Shown here piece after piece: positions 37,601 through 45,566 of a stretch of 64,000 bases of DNA. The number at the start of each line of letters is the position of its first letter. Position 1 is the stretch's first letter. The notes beneath the pieces are model-generated. The model worked only from the letters and a program-made list of their open reading frames with translations, was not told where the DNA came from and ran no database searches. Made by a program: the position numbers and the translations under genes. The stretch is from Velthaea sp965214335 (GTDB lineage: Bacteria; Vulcanimicrobiota; Vulcanimicrobiia; Vulcanimicrobiales; Vulcanimicrobiaceae). The stretch spans positions 804,102 to 868,101 of the forward strand of contig CBDCBO010000014.1 in the NCBI GenBank assembly GCA_965214335.1, given 5' to 3'.

Positions 37601-38356
37601 GCCGGGATACGTTCCACTGCGAATAACCTGGTTGACGAAACCCGCGAGCCCTTGCGCTTCCGCGTTCGCGGGCGATGCGCCGGTATAGACTTGCAGCTCG
37701 AGTTGGCCCAGCGATGACAGCGAGCCGCCGGGGTAATTATCGAAACCGCGGTTGACCGGGATGCCGTCAAATTCGAATCCGACTTGGTCGGCGTCGCCGC
37801 CCCGAATATGGATCGCCTGATTGTAACCTGATTGGCCCGAAGGCACGTAGGCGCCGGCCACGCTTCCGATCGCCGAGTACGCGGTATCGAGATTACCGCC
37901 GCCGCCCAAGCTGCTGAGCACGTCCTGCTGGCGGGCGTTGATCGAATAGACGTCGGCGGTCGTACCGGGCCGCACGAGATCGGCACTGCTGCGCGAGCCG
38001 ACCTTGCCGATCGTCCGCAGCGCGGCGCGCAAACGCAAGCTCAGCGTCTGTTGCGCGTCGGCTGTGATCGTAACTCCATATTGGTTTACCGGCGTGTAAC
38101 CGGCGCGCCGGAGCGTCACGACGTAGGTGTCGGGCGCAAGCGAAACAAACGCGAAATGACCGTTGACATCGGTTGTTGTCTTCGTATTTTGCGACGCACT
38201 ACTGAGCTCGATCTGCACGCCGGCCAAGCCCTTTCCGCCGGCCTCGTCGACGACCGTTCCGCTTACACCGCCGGTCGTTCCGGCCAGCAGCGGGCCCGCG
38301 CACAACACGAACAACACGCAGATCAAAGCGTAGAAGCAAGCCGGCCGGATGAACAT
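34643..38356 (-). CDS. TonB-dependent outer-membrane receptor with carboxypeptidase-regulatory-like domain
   Basis: The protein has about 1,237 residues, with start ATG 38356 preceded by GGAGG. A signal peptide (ALICVLFVLCAGPLLAG) precedes a CarboxypepD_reg-like domain (about 30-110: GGVSGTVVDEAGGKGLAGV). A plug then contains IHIRGGDADQVGFEFDG, and a long beta-barrel ends in FSVYLSARVKL. Oar/SusC-like receptors of this layout import large ligands or metal chelates using TonB energy. The ligand is unknown and no TonB genes are nearby. It is divergent from the catalase gene. Confidence 0.85.
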   Translation of the reverse strand: MFIRPACFYALICVLFVLCAGPLLAGTTGGVSGTVVDEAGGKGLAGVQIELSSASQNTKTTTDVNGHFAFVSLAPDTYVVTLRRAGYTPVNQYGVTITADAQQTLSLRLRAALRTIGKVGSRSSADLVRPGTTADVYSINARQQDVLSSLGGGGNLDTAYSAIGSVAGAYVPSGQSGYNQAIHIRGGDADQVGFEFDGIPVNRGFDNYPGGSLSSLGQLELQVYTGASPANAEAQGLAGFVNQVIRSGTYPGFSSVKFDLGGPAYYHSVNVETGGANAARTFSYYVGLGGYNQDFRYIDQSNGATVGTTYGPILYACPNPAPAGLPSCFTGAAPNVGQAGQPGYVLGSPAWAGTSAANVASRTSVVNLHFGLPHRNGLKDDIQILYDNNEITTALFSSPQEFGSINAANYGQPTYSDSWQYTGALGAIVTDPKQLSANVAPYLFPASSSRRSLNGDIPLDMRDTQLNGQAIVKLQYQHNFDTRSYLRLYGYTYYSDYIASGPNSSFQPYTGYDSGDYELNSHTRGVSASYANALSEKHFIEAGVSYTTSRSLRAYNEQMFGYADAFAVLVNPADVANPAAFSGTCYQAPGTGTAAIATTCNPGTLTVGGAGGATFASLAGIGACKTTGACASGLPPAVAGLRCGSGPCAYYVAENGAYGEYNHVTPAFTGLSLTDTWKPSDRVTVTAGLRLDQYRYTGDNTDTSPARTFWYAAFNHDTCYNSQTLSLVDKTTLFGTAPNPTAVACATAGAAYAPVNMVNTPSQQFTYNVFQPRLGATYSLGADTVARASFGKYNEQPSAAYSQYDAYQQNLPATLTGFYSYGFNTPGHVVRPEVSYNTDFSLEHHFRGSDVSIKLSPFFRQTKDQLQNFYLDVKSGLVSGLNVGQQTSDGFELAIDKGDFSRNGLSAQLSFAYTNAGIKYGPLSNGTTILSPINADIATYNAYTKGCAAGGAFAGKAQFGSPVCGSTPTGAAGAACYTSGGAPDPACAATSVANPYWNAPTQGLFDPSATYTPYSIFPGAIGTGDNSFTFPYVATLVLSYRHAKFSVTPIVQFQAGNRYGSPETTPGIDPASGCLALGSPAGDPRYPYGAPGGSSYNADLANAATPSCTGQLNAIPNPYTHGFDGIGAFRQPAQLVGNLRLSYDLTKRVELVATLANVVNRCFGGQKTAFTYNLGSQVCSYTGLTNATSPVGNIYNPADNVQTFQRYPYEPSFGPYNDATGSFVQPFSVYLSARVKL

Positions 38357-38684
38357 TATCCGTTCCTCCACAAGTCGGGACGTTACGTTCACGCCCCGCT
38401 TAGCCTACCAGGCGCACATCCCTCTTGCCGGTCGTAGTGGATTATCGGCGATGCGTTAACCGCGGACTTGTCGCTACCCGCGACGCCGGCGAAACGGCTC
38501 GCTGTTCCCTTCGGCCTCCGCGGCCGCGGATCACCACGGCCACAGCGCCACTGCCGGTCCTTTGCTTGCATGTCGGCGGAGCCGCCGAGATAGCATCGCA
38601 TACGATTCGGGTATGCTCGTGTCGCTGCCGCTATCGGAATGGAACCGATTGAATTTCGGCTATACCGGTGAAATGAAGGAACAC
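38357..38684. other. Divergent regulatory region between the TonB receptor and catalase genes
   Basis: The 328-nt region holds the promoters of both genes. On the plus strand GGGTAT at 38609-38614 could be a SigB-type -10 for the catalase. No supported small gene is seen, although a frame open from 38562 runs into catalase. Confidence 0.4.
38589..38614 (+). promoter_or_regulatory. Possible SigB-type promoter of the catalase gene
   Basis: GGGTAT (38609-38614) matches the usual -10 of SigB/SigF-type factors. GATAGC (38589-38594) sits 14 bp upstream, with an alternative AGATAG at 15 bp. The -35 match to the GTGTAG seen upstream of the sigB operon is only partial. The predicted leader is about 63 nt. 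Confidence 0.3.
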
Positions 38685-40844
38685 ATGGACAAAGATTCGA
38701 CGCTGCCTCTCCATAGCAACGTGCGGCCCGCTCATCCGACGGAAGAAACGTCGAAGATCGTCGCACTCAACCGCGATCTCATGTCGGCGTCCGGCAAGCC
38801 GCTAACGAGCAACACGGGCGTAAAGATCGCCGACGATCAAAATCAGTTACGCGCGGGGTCGCGCGGCCCAACGCTGCTGCAAGACTCGTTTTTCCGCGAG
38901 AAAATCATGCACTTCGATCACGAGCGTATCCCCGAACGCGTGGTGCATGCACGCGGCGCGGCCGCCCACGGCTACTTTCAAGCGTATAAGCCGCTGGGCC
39001 AATACACCCGGGCCGCCTTCCTCAACGATACTTCGGCCAAGACGCCGGTGTTCGTGCGGTTCTCGACCGTGGGCGGATCGCGCGGTTCAGCCGATACCGC
39101 GCGCGACGTGCGCGGCTTCGCGGTCAAGTTTTATACGCAGGAAGGCAACTTCGATCTCGTCGGCAACAACATGCCGGTTTTTTTCATTCAAGATGCGATC
39201 AAATTTCCCGATCTCATTCATGCCGTCAAGCCGGAACCGGATCGCGAGATTCCGCAGGCGTCGTCGGCGCACGATACATTCTATGACTTTATTTCGCTAA
39301 CGCCCGAATCAACCCACATGATGATGTGGCTGATGTCGGATCGCGCGATCCCGCGCTCGTTTCGGATGATGGAAGGTTTCGGCATTCACACCTTCCGCTT
39401 GGTGAATGCGCAAGGTGAATCGCACTTTGTCAAATGGCATTGGAAGCCGCTCCTGGGCGTACATTCGCTGGTCTGGGATGAAGCTCAAAAAATCGCCGGA
39501 CGCGATCCGGATTTCCACCGGCGCGATCTGTGGGACGCAATCGCGAATGGCAGTTTTCCGGAATGGGAACTGGGCTTGCAGATCTTTAGCGAAGCGGACG
39601 CCGCGAAGTTTGGTTTCGATGTGCTCGACTCGACGAAACTCGTGCCCGAAGAACTGGTACCCGTTCGGCGAGTTGGAAAGATGACGCTCGACCGTAACGT
39701 CGACAACTATTTTGCGGAAACCGAACAAGTCGCGTTTTGTACCACACACGTTGTGCCGGGTATCGATTTCTCCGACGATCCGTTACTTCAAGGCCGCAAC
39801 TTTTCATATATGGACACTCAGATTTCGCGGTTAGGAAGCCCGAATTTTAACGACATCCCGATCAATCGGCCGGTGTGCCCGTTCTCAAACAATCAGCGAG
39901 AGGCGAAATTTCGGCGCCCGATCGATGTTGGCCGCGTCGCCTACTATCCGAATTCGATCGATGGGAACACTCCGCGCGAAACGCCCGCCGACGCCGGCGG
40001 CTACGTGTCGTATCCAGAGATGCAAGACGGGCGAAATCGCCGCATTCGCAGCGATTCGTTCCGCGATCATTTCACCCAAGCGCTATTGTTTTGGAGCAGC
40101 CAAACGAAGCCCGAACAAGAGCACATCGTTGACGCGTTCCGCTTCGAGCTAGCCAAGGTGCAGATTCCCGAGATTCGCGAACGCATGGTAGGCAATTTGG
40201 CCCACGTCGACGCAAGTTTGGCCGCCCGGGTCGCTGCGGACCTCGGCTTTACCGCCAATCCGCAAGCCGGTACGTCGAACGGCACGCCGGCCAAAGCCGT
40301 CCATCCGTCACCGGCGTTGAGCATGCTGAGCGCGCCGAAGAGTCCGTCGATCCAAACTCGCAAGGTCGCCATCCTGGCCGCTGACGGCGTCAACATCGCC
40401 GAGGTCGAAGCCGTCGGCAAAGCACTGCAAGCCCAAGGCGCAAAAGTTGCGGTATTGTCGGCGCGCCTAGGCCATCTCAGCGGCGCCGGAGGCGGCAGTC
40501 TGGCCGTCGATTATCGCATCATCACCGAACCATCGGTGCTATGGGACGCGGTGTTCATCCCCGGCGGCTCCGCCAGCGTTCATGCGTTGGCTGCTTCCGG
40601 TGCTGCCTTGCTGTTCGTCCGCGAACAATACAAACACGCCAAGCCGATTTGCGCTTTTGGTGATGGCGTCGCATTACTCGAAACGGCCGGCATCCACGGC
40701 GGCGATCCGGCCGGCGCGCAGGCTTTGGGCGTGATCGTCGGCAATTCGGCCGCATCGCAGAACGGCGGCGCAGGCGCGTTCATCGCCGCAATCGCCCACG
40801 GCCGCTTCTTCAATCGCACGGATATCGACGCGATTCCGGCGTAA
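38685..40844 (+). CDS. katE: Large-subunit catalase (HPII/KatE type) with C-terminal DJ-1/GATase1-like domain
   Basis: The enzyme disproportionates hydrogen peroxide in the cytoplasm. It has 719 residues from ATG 38685 (GAAGGA upstream). The heme domain has the distal His in RVVHARGAAAHGYF, RFSTVGGSRGSADT, FDLVGNNMPVFFIQDAIKFPD and the proximal Tyr in NFSYMDTQISRLGSPNF. From about 575 a GATase1-like domain (RKVAILAADGVNIAEVEAV, DAVFIPGGSASVHAL) is typical of clade 2 catalases, which are often under stress-sigma control. Confidence 0.95.
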   Translation: MDKDSTLPLHSNVRPAHPTEETSKIVALNRDLMSASGKPLTSNTGVKIADDQNQLRAGSRGPTLLQDSFFREKIMHFDHERIPERVVHARGAAAHGYFQAYKPLGQYTRAAFLNDTSAKTPVFVRFSTVGGSRGSADTARDVRGFAVKFYTQEGNFDLVGNNMPVFFIQDAIKFPDLIHAVKPEPDREIPQASSAHDTFYDFISLTPESTHMMMWLMSDRAIPRSFRMMEGFGIHTFRLVNAQGESHFVKWHWKPLLGVHSLVWDEAQKIAGRDPDFHRRDLWDAIANGSFPEWELGLQIFSEADAAKFGFDVLDSTKLVPEELVPVRRVGKMTLDRNVDNYFAETEQVAFCTTHVVPGIDFSDDPLLQGRNFSYMDTQISRLGSPNFNDIPINRPVCPFSNNQREAKFRRPIDVGRVAYYPNSIDGNTPRETPADAGGYVSYPEMQDGRNRRIRSDSFRDHFTQALLFWSSQTKPEQEHIVDAFRFELAKVQIPEIRERMVGNLAHVDASLAARVAADLGFTANPQAGTSNGTPAKAVHPSPALSMLSAPKSPSIQTRKVAILAADGVNIAEVEAVGKALQAQGAKVAVLSARLGHLSGAGGGSLAVDYRIITEPSVLWDAVFIPGGSASVHALAASGAALLFVREQYKHAKPICAFGDGVALLETAGIHGGDPAGAQALGVIVGNSAASQNGGAGAFIAAIAHGRFFNRTDIDAIPA

Positions 40845-41165
40845 CGGAAGATCGAGTCGCGTGCCGGGTAACGCCCAGTACGTCTGACGATCGGGGCGCC
40901 GTTATCGACGGCGCCCCTTCTTCTCGGCCGCACGAACGCCCGCGGCAAGAGTACTCCGGGCGTCTTCTTAAACTCCCATTCGAAGAACTGGGTAATTGGC
41001 GTTTCCAAGCCAGGCCGTCAATCCCGCAGAATCTAACGCTCCCGCTCGTCAAAAAGATGATCGCATCGGCGGCCTCCCGATATTGCAGCATCCCGCCTCA
41101 TTTATAGTTCATTTGCAATAAATGTTCGGCTCGGACGATTGCCCTTACCACCGCGCTTATGCAGC
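40845..41165. other. Intergenic region after katE
   Basis: Apart from the terminator at 40893-40925, the 321-nt region contains no supported gene. The last 80 nt before the DUF2283 stop are A/T-richer. Overlapping short frames here are shadows. Confidence 0.4.
40893..40925 (+). terminator. Intrinsic terminator of the catalase gene
   Basis: A perfect 10-bp GC-rich stem (GGGGCGCCGT, loop TATCG, ACGGCGCCCC) is followed by TTCTTCTC. It starts 48 nt after the katE stop codon. This is the clearest rho-independent terminator in the window. Confidence 0.7.
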
Positions 41166-41423
41166 CTAAACTGTCGCGCGAGCTAGCAGCTTCGGAAACG
41201 CGAGATCATGTTGTTGTACGAACTTTTGGGCGGCGCCAATGGCGGCATCATCAAAGCCAAGCAATTCGATGCCTAAGATCTGCGACTCTGCGTCGAAGTC
41301 CACATGCACAGCATCGTGTACACGCTGCGTCCGCGTCACGAACTGCCCCTCGCTCAGCGTCGCATATGCGAGATAACCGGCGTCCGCAATAAAATCTACT
41401 TCTAAGCTAATCGGAGATCGCAT
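41166..41423 (-). CDS. DUF2283 family small protein
   Basis: The 85-residue protein has the pattern AYATLSEGQFVTRTQRV...VHVDFDAESQILGIELLGFD, matching DUF2283 (typically YxxLSEGxV...VxVDxDxxGxVVGIEIL). GGGAG lies about 7 nt before ATG 41423. Many DUF2283 genes sit beside DUF4258 toxin-like genes; no partner is intact here, but the adjacent tract at 41424-42475 is decayed. Confidence 0.7.
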   Translation of the reverse strand: MRSPISLEVDFIADAGYLAYATLSEGQFVTRTQRVHDAVHVDFDAESQILGIELLGFDDAAIGAAQKFVQQHDLAFPKLLARATV

Positions 41424-41766
41424 TAGCCGCTCCCTTCAAGGCGAAGCCTCGAGCCTCCGCGATAAAACGGCGTGCGTCTTCACGAAGCAGCTCGCCCGCT
41501 TCGATACGTTACAAAGTGTTACCCTTTGTTTGCCGGTTGAATTGCGTTTAACGCGTCCTCTTGTAACTCGAAGGCTTTATCGAGCACTTTTTGACCCGTA
41601 ACATGCTGCTCGCCGATTCGCCTTAACTCTCCTGAACGTCCAAAACAGCACTTTTGGAAATTGTCAATGGCCGCACATGATTCGGAAAGCTCATCCCATT
41701 ATCGGTTGGCTTCGCGAACATGCCAGACAACGCGACTCCTTCGCTCGAACCCGCTTTCACGAGTCG

Positions 41767-42003
41767 TTACTGGTCAAGCTCAGGATCCTTGTCCCAAATC
41801 GTCGCAAGGCCGTTAGCGCTAGGCGTTATCATGATGCTGTTTCCCATTGTGCTCGTAGACCCTAATCTTGAGATCGGGCGTCGTCGAAAGCGAAAACATT
41901 GGGTGCTCCATCGAGGCTTGATCATCTTTAAGCGCCGCGCCGAACATCTGCGCGAGGAATAAGTCCTGCTGCGGATGACGGATGGGAGCGAGCTGTTCAG
42001 CGC
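41767..42003 (-). pseudogene. RepA-type (RPA family) plasmid replication initiator fragment
   Basis: On the minus strand the fragment reads PIRHPQQDLFLAQMFGAALK, then DDQASMEHPMFSLSTTPDLK and IRVYEHNG. After a one-base frameshift near 41835 it continues SIMITPSANGLATIWDKD. These are the characteristic N-terminal features of the RPA family of plasmid replication initiators (DFF.AD..D.ALKDD..SMEHP.F.L, RxYEHNG, ITPS..GLATIWDKD). It stops after that point, so the rest of the roughly 250- to 300-residue protein is missing and no start codon is present. Confidence 0.6.
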
Positions 42004-42233
42004 GTCACGTCCGGTTTCGGCAAAGAAAGTGTCCTCAGCATCAACGCGCCCGTCGCTTCGGTTATCCTCCGCGCCTTGGCGATGAGCATGTACCGCCGCA
42101 CATTTTTTTTTCGTCGATAGCGCACATTCTACCGAAGCCTTGACAACGTTCGCCGTGCTTCGATTTTGTGCCGCTCGAGCGCCTTAAGATCACGCTCACC
42201 CATAGCTAGGAGCTCGAGCAGCCCAGCCTCGAT

Positions 42234-42258
42234 ATAACTTCTAGCGACCAGAAGTTAT
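42234..42258. repeat. Perfect 9-bp inverted repeat with 7-nt spacer
   Basis: ATAACTTCT-N7-AGAAGTTAT is perfectly symmetric and lies in the relic tract next to the RepA-type fragment. It could be an operator, an iteron-like site or a recombination site. Its outer ATAACTTC/GAAGTTAT match the ends of loxP arms, which may be coincidence. Confidence 0.5.
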
Positions 42259-42475
42259 GACGCCATTGTCTTGGGGCGTCTTAGTGCTAAAGTAACATCT
42301 TTTCGCACATCGCCAAATCTTGCTAGCAATTCCGGCCTTCTGCCATACGCGCTAAGAACCGAGCCGGGAAGGGTTAGGAAGAAACGTCTTTTCGCCCACG
42401 GGCCATTATCGGAAGCCCAAGCTGCGCCCGACTCGCTTACGCCGTCGTCAATTCGGCCCCGGCCGAAACGGATCG

Positions 42476-42952
42476 TTACGCTTCGATGAAGCGTCCGGCG
42501 CGTTCGTGCACGGTAAGATGCGACGCAAACGCCGCCTCGAGATCGCCGAAGCGCTCGAGCCAGCTGCCATCCCGGATTGGCAGCGTATCGAGCTCACGCA
42601 CGATTACCCGCGCCAACATTGTCGCCGAATCGCATCCGCGATACAGTTGCGAGCAGCTCGCCGGCGATCCGGTGCCGGCGTTCCCCACCGGCATCCGGCA
42701 CGAATCGTGTAGTGCCAGGGCGCGCTTGCAACGCTCGAACGCATCACGCCGTGATCGATCCGTCCGTGCTTCACGCACACGACTCAGCAAGCCACCGATC
42801 TGCCGGTGAATGACGTCGTCCGACAACGTTTGAAGTTCTGCGGCCGTCGCGGCCCGCGGCCCGAACGCCGCTGCAGCCGTACCCGACGCCGCCAAAGTAC
42901 CCGCGAACATCATTGCGACGCGCCGGCGTGAAACGACGAACGGTTCAGACAT
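42476..42952 (-). CDS. Exported protein of unknown function
   Basis: The 158-residue protein begins with SRRRVAMMFAGTLAASGTAAAA, a twin-arginine-like or Sec signal peptide ending around AAAFGPRAATA. The mature part is helical with three Cys (RCKRALALHDSCRM, SCSQLYRGCDSA), which could form disulfides or bind a metal. No family is recognised. It lies downstream of the sigB operon on the same strand but 149 nt away. Confidence 0.55.
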   Translation of the reverse strand: MSEPFVVSRRRVAMMFAGTLAASGTAAAAFGPRAATAAELQTLSDDVIHRQIGGLLSRVREARTDRSRRDAFERCKRALALHDSCRMPVGNAGTGSPASCSQLYRGCDSATMLARVIVRELDTLPIRDGSWLERFGDLEAAFASHLTVHERAGRFIEA

Positions 42953-43101
42953 GTAAGCTCCTCACGAAATACCGATGCTCTAAATTCCCCGTGAGGTCGA
43001 CAATGGAAACGTACCCTTCGTCGAGTCGCTCCGCCGGCGTGCAAGGGTGGTGTCGGCAACTCGCCAGACCGAACGACCGTCGCGAAACGGAAAGCCGCGG
43101 G

Positions 43102-43926
43102 TTATTTTTCCTGCAATACGTTGCGCAGCTTTTCGAGCGCCTTTTGCTGCAATCGCGACACGTGCATCTGCGAAACATTAAGCCGTTTCGCAATTTCGGT
43201 TTGGGACACACTTTCGTAGAAACGCAAATACAAAATAACGCGCTCGCGGCCGGTGAGTACACCGAAGGCTCGCTCGAGATTTGCCCGGTCTTCGAGCAGC
43301 TCGAGCGCTGAATCGTTCTGGCCGACGTAGTCGGCCAACGTCTGTGATTTCTTATCGCCTTCGCCGTTGAGTTCGGTGTCGAGCGACAATAAATTATAAG
43401 CTTGCCCGAGTTCTTGCGCTTCGAGAATGTCTTCTTCGGAAGCACCTAAGTGCGACGCTAGTTCGGTAACGGTTGGCGAATGGCCCAGCTTGACGGTCAG
43501 TTTTTCAATGGCACGATTAACGGCAAGATTGAGTTCTTGCAACCGGCGCGGTACCTTGACGGCCCATCCCTTGTCGCGAAAGTATCGTTTGATTTCGCCG
43601 ACGATCGTCGGCGTCGCGTATGTTGTGAACTCGACGCCGCGTTCGAGATCGAAGCGATCGATCGCTTTGAGCAGGCCAACGGTCCCGACCTGGATGAGAT
43701 CGTCGAGTGCCTCGCCCCGATTGGCGAACTTCACCGCAAGATAGCGCACCAAATTGAGGTGCGCGACGACCAGATCGTTGCGCAACCGCTCGTACTCGGA
43801 TTCGCCGACATTATTCGGCCCAGCATCGAGAGCCCGGTCCCCGCGGACGACGGTGAATCGCGCGAAGATCGCGCGGGCACGATTACGATCCCAGCGTTCC
43901 TCTTCAACGGGAGGCGTTGCACTCAT
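43102..43926 (-). CDS. sigB: SigB/SigF-type general stress sigma factor
   Basis: The 274-residue sigma-70 family protein has region 2 (LVVAHLNLVRYLAVKFANRG, DLIQVGTVGLLKAIDRFD, FTTYATPTIVGEIKRYFRDK), region 3 and region 4 (LTGRERVILYLRFYESVSQTEIAKRLNVSQMHVSRLQQ). YATPTIVGEIKR with a WAVKVPRRLQEL segment is typical of the SigB/SigF/SigG group. It directs RNA polymerase to stress promoters and is held by the RsbW-type kinase encoded just upstream. It is the last gene of the operon. Confidence 0.92.
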   Translation of the reverse strand: MSATPPVEEERWDRNRARAIFARFTVVRGDRALDAGPNNVGESEYERLRNDLVVAHLNLVRYLAVKFANRGEALDDLIQVGTVGLLKAIDRFDLERGVEFTTYATPTIVGEIKRYFRDKGWAVKVPRRLQELNLAVNRAIEKLTVKLGHSPTVTELASHLGASEEDILEAQELGQAYNLLSLDTELNGEGDKKSQTLADYVGQNDSALELLEDRANLERAFGVLTGRERVILYLRFYESVSQTEIAKRLNVSQMHVSRLQQKALEKLRNVLQEK

Positions 43927-43943
43927 CGTTTACTCTTGGACGA

Positions 43944-44378
43944 CTATTCCGTCACGCGCTTGATCATGACCAATTTGGTCCCTTCGCGCGGATCAACATC
44001 GTACGTTACCTCGTCCATCAATGCGCGGATGAGGAACACGCCCAATTCTTCGGTCCGCCGGCCATCGGTGAAATCCGCATCTTTATCGACCGCTTCGAGC
44101 TTGGGTGCGATGCCCCGATCGCGGACACTGACCCGCACTTCGTCGCTCATCACCTCGGACGTTATCTCGATGCGGTCGCTGTCCGAGCCGTGACCGATGC
44201 AGTTCGTACAGGCCTCGGCCGTCGCCAATTTAATATCTTCGATTTCGTCGACGGAAAAGTGTAACCGCGCCGCTACCGCCGCCACGGCAAGCCGCGCGAC
44301 CGCGACCCATTCAGCCTGCGCGGGAATCGTGAGTTCGACGGTGCCGAACGACGGCTCGGCGGATACGGCTTGGTTCAC
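43944..44378 (-). CDS. rsbW: RsbW/SpoIIAB-type anti-sigma kinase
   Basis: The 144-residue protein is a GHKL-type ATPase: LATAEACTNCIGHG (N box), VRDRGIAPKLE (G1 box region) and GVFLIRALMDEV. It would bind and inhibit the sigma factor at 43102 and phosphorylate the anti-anti-sigma factor at 44375. The start GTG overlaps the stop of the upstream gene by 4 nt, and sigB follows 17 nt after its stop. Confidence 0.9.
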   Translation of the reverse strand: MNQAVSAEPSFGTVELTIPAQAEWVAVARLAVAAVAARLHFSVDEIEDIKLATAEACTNCIGHGSDSDRIEITSEVMSDEVRVSVRDRGIAPKLEAVDKDADFTDGRRTEELGVFLIRALMDEVTYDVDPREGTKLVMIKRVTE

Positions 44379-44719
44379 ACGAGCGCCTTCATCGCGCCCT
44401 GCTCGTCGTCGAAGATTCCAAAGATTTTGACGAGTCCGGTGATGTCGAAAATTTTCTTGATCTGGGGATTCGTGCAGACGAGGTTCACCGATCCACCGTG
44501 CTCGCGGACACGTTTAAGTCCGCCGATGAGCACGCCTAATCCGGTCGAATCTATGTAGCGCACTTTTTCCAAGTTGATCACCAGGTTGTAGTGCTCTTGG
44601 TCGATGAGTTCGGAAATCGCGTCCTTTACCTTCGGTGAGGTATAAACGTCGATTTCGCCCGTAAGGTCGACGACATATGCGTCACCTTCCGATTCACGCA
44701 CATTGACTTTAATATCCAC
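44375..44719 (-). CDS. rsbV: RsbV/SpoIIAA-type anti-anti-sigma factor
   Basis: The 114-residue STAS protein has VVDLTGEIDVYTSPKVKDAI and the phosphorylation-site segment RYIDSTGLGVLIGG, where Ser would be phosphorylated by RsbW. When unphosphorylated it should bind RsbW and release SigB. Start is GTG 44719 with AGGAG 6 nt upstream. Confidence 0.92.
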   Translation of the reverse strand: MDIKVNVRESEGDAYVVDLTGEIDVYTSPKVKDAISELIDQEHYNLVINLEKVRYIDSTGLGVLIGGLKRVREHGGSVNLVCTNPQIKKIFDITGLVKIFGIFDDEQGAMKALV

Positions 44720-44727
44720 AGGTGCTC

Positions 44728-45075
44728 CTACGTTTCGTTTTCGAGTATACTGCGCTGCTGTGCAGCGGCGTCTTTACCGTCCGCGACGGCGCTCTCGAAA
44801 CGCGCTCGCGCTTCGTCGACGATTTGTTTGCCGCGAGCAAGCAAGTCGTTCGTGGAGGTTTGGGCGGTTTGCGCCAGGTCGTCGGCCGCATCGCGCACAC
44901 TTTGGGACGCTTCCCGCGCCTTGGCGCTCAAAGCATCGCGCGTGCCGTCCCCCGCCGGCGGAGCAACGATCATCGCCACCGTGACGCCCACGAGCCCACC
45001 CAAAAGCAAGCCGGTCAGAAACCCTGACGATTCCGGCTCCGGCGCGCCGAAATTTGCCGCTGCGGAGTCACTCAT
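44728..45075 (-). CDS. YtxH-like membrane stress protein
   Basis: The protein has 115 residues from ATG 45075 (MSDSAAANF). One TM helix (GFLTGLLLGGLVGVTVAMIVAPPAG) is followed by a long Ala-rich amphipathic helix (AREASQSVRDAADDLAQ). This is the YtxH architecture, common among general stress genes. Its start overlaps the end of the DUF948 gene by 8 nt and the RsbV gene follows 8 nt after its stop. Confidence 0.8.
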   Translation of the reverse strand: MSDSAAANFGAPEPESSGFLTGLLLGGLVGVTVAMIVAPPAGDGTRDALSAKAREASQSVRDAADDLAQTAQTSTNDLLARGKQIVDEARARFESAVADGKDAAAQQRSILENET

Positions 45076-45526
45076 GGCGCACCAACTCGCGCTCATCGAC
45101 CGTGTGATAGTGGGGCGCCGGCGCGGTGCGGCCATTGCTTCGGGCAAGAAAGCTGCGGATGCCGGCGGTAAGACCCGTTAACGTCGCGCCCAGGTTGACG
45201 ATTGCCGGGCTCACCGCGTCGTTTGCGAGACCGGAAGTCTTCAGGACACCGCTGGCCACCGTTTCGAGCGTTCCCACAACGGCTCCGAGGCGGGCGATGG
45301 TGAGGTCCGCCGTATCGGCAATGCCGCCGACGTGACCCAACGCTGCGGCGACCGGCGCACCCAACGCCGCGACTTGCCGGTCGACTTCATCGAGCGTCGT
45401 GTTGACCCGCTTCAAAGTGCCTGCGATCGCCGCGCAGACAACTAAAATCCCGATGCCGATAAGCAGCACGCCGAGTCCAGCCGCAACTGAGAAAAACACA
45501 TGGGGCCAATCCGTTGGGGCCGTCAA
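45068..45526 (-). CDS. DUF948 domain membrane protein
   Basis: The protein has about 152 residues with an N-terminal TM helix (FFSVAAGLGVLLIGIGILVV). A coiled helical region follows (TLKRVNTTLDEVDRQVAALG), typical of DUF948 proteins that accompany YtxH. TTG 45526 was chosen as start because GGAGG lies 7 nt upstream; the frame extends two codons to 45532. It is the first gene after the SigB-like promoter at 45567-45592. Confidence 0.78.
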   Translation of the reverse strand: MTAPTDWPHVFFSVAAGLGVLLIGIGILVVCAAIAGTLKRVNTTLDEVDRQVAALGAPVAAALGHVGGIADTADLTIARLGAVVGTLETVASGVLKTSGLANDAVSPAIVNLGATLTGLTAGIRSFLARSNGRTAPAPHYHTVDERELVRHE

Positions 45527-45566
45527 AACCAAACCTCCGACTGCGTACTACAGCCACGGCTGACGA

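Larger units (their letters stand above)
41424..42475. other. 1.05-kb relic tract including plasmid-type replication remnants
   Basis: No intact gene is seen. On the minus strand there are several short protein-like fragments without starts: a helical piece ending GQKVLDKAFELQEDALNA near 41530-41690, the RepA-like fragment at 41767-42003, and an EAGLLELLAMGERDLKALE stretch near 42140-42240. An inverted repeat lies at 42234-42258. The composition is less GC-rich than the flanks. The tract looks like an eroded integrated plasmid or element. Confidence 0.55.

Noticed and set aside
42234..42258. A true loxP site
   Set aside because: Only the outer 8 bp of each arm match; arm length and spacer differ and no Cre-like gene is seen.
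42271..42489. 72-codon plus-strand frame in the relic tract
   Set aside because: Arg/Ser/Leu-rich with no recognisable pattern and no start signal; probably non-coding.
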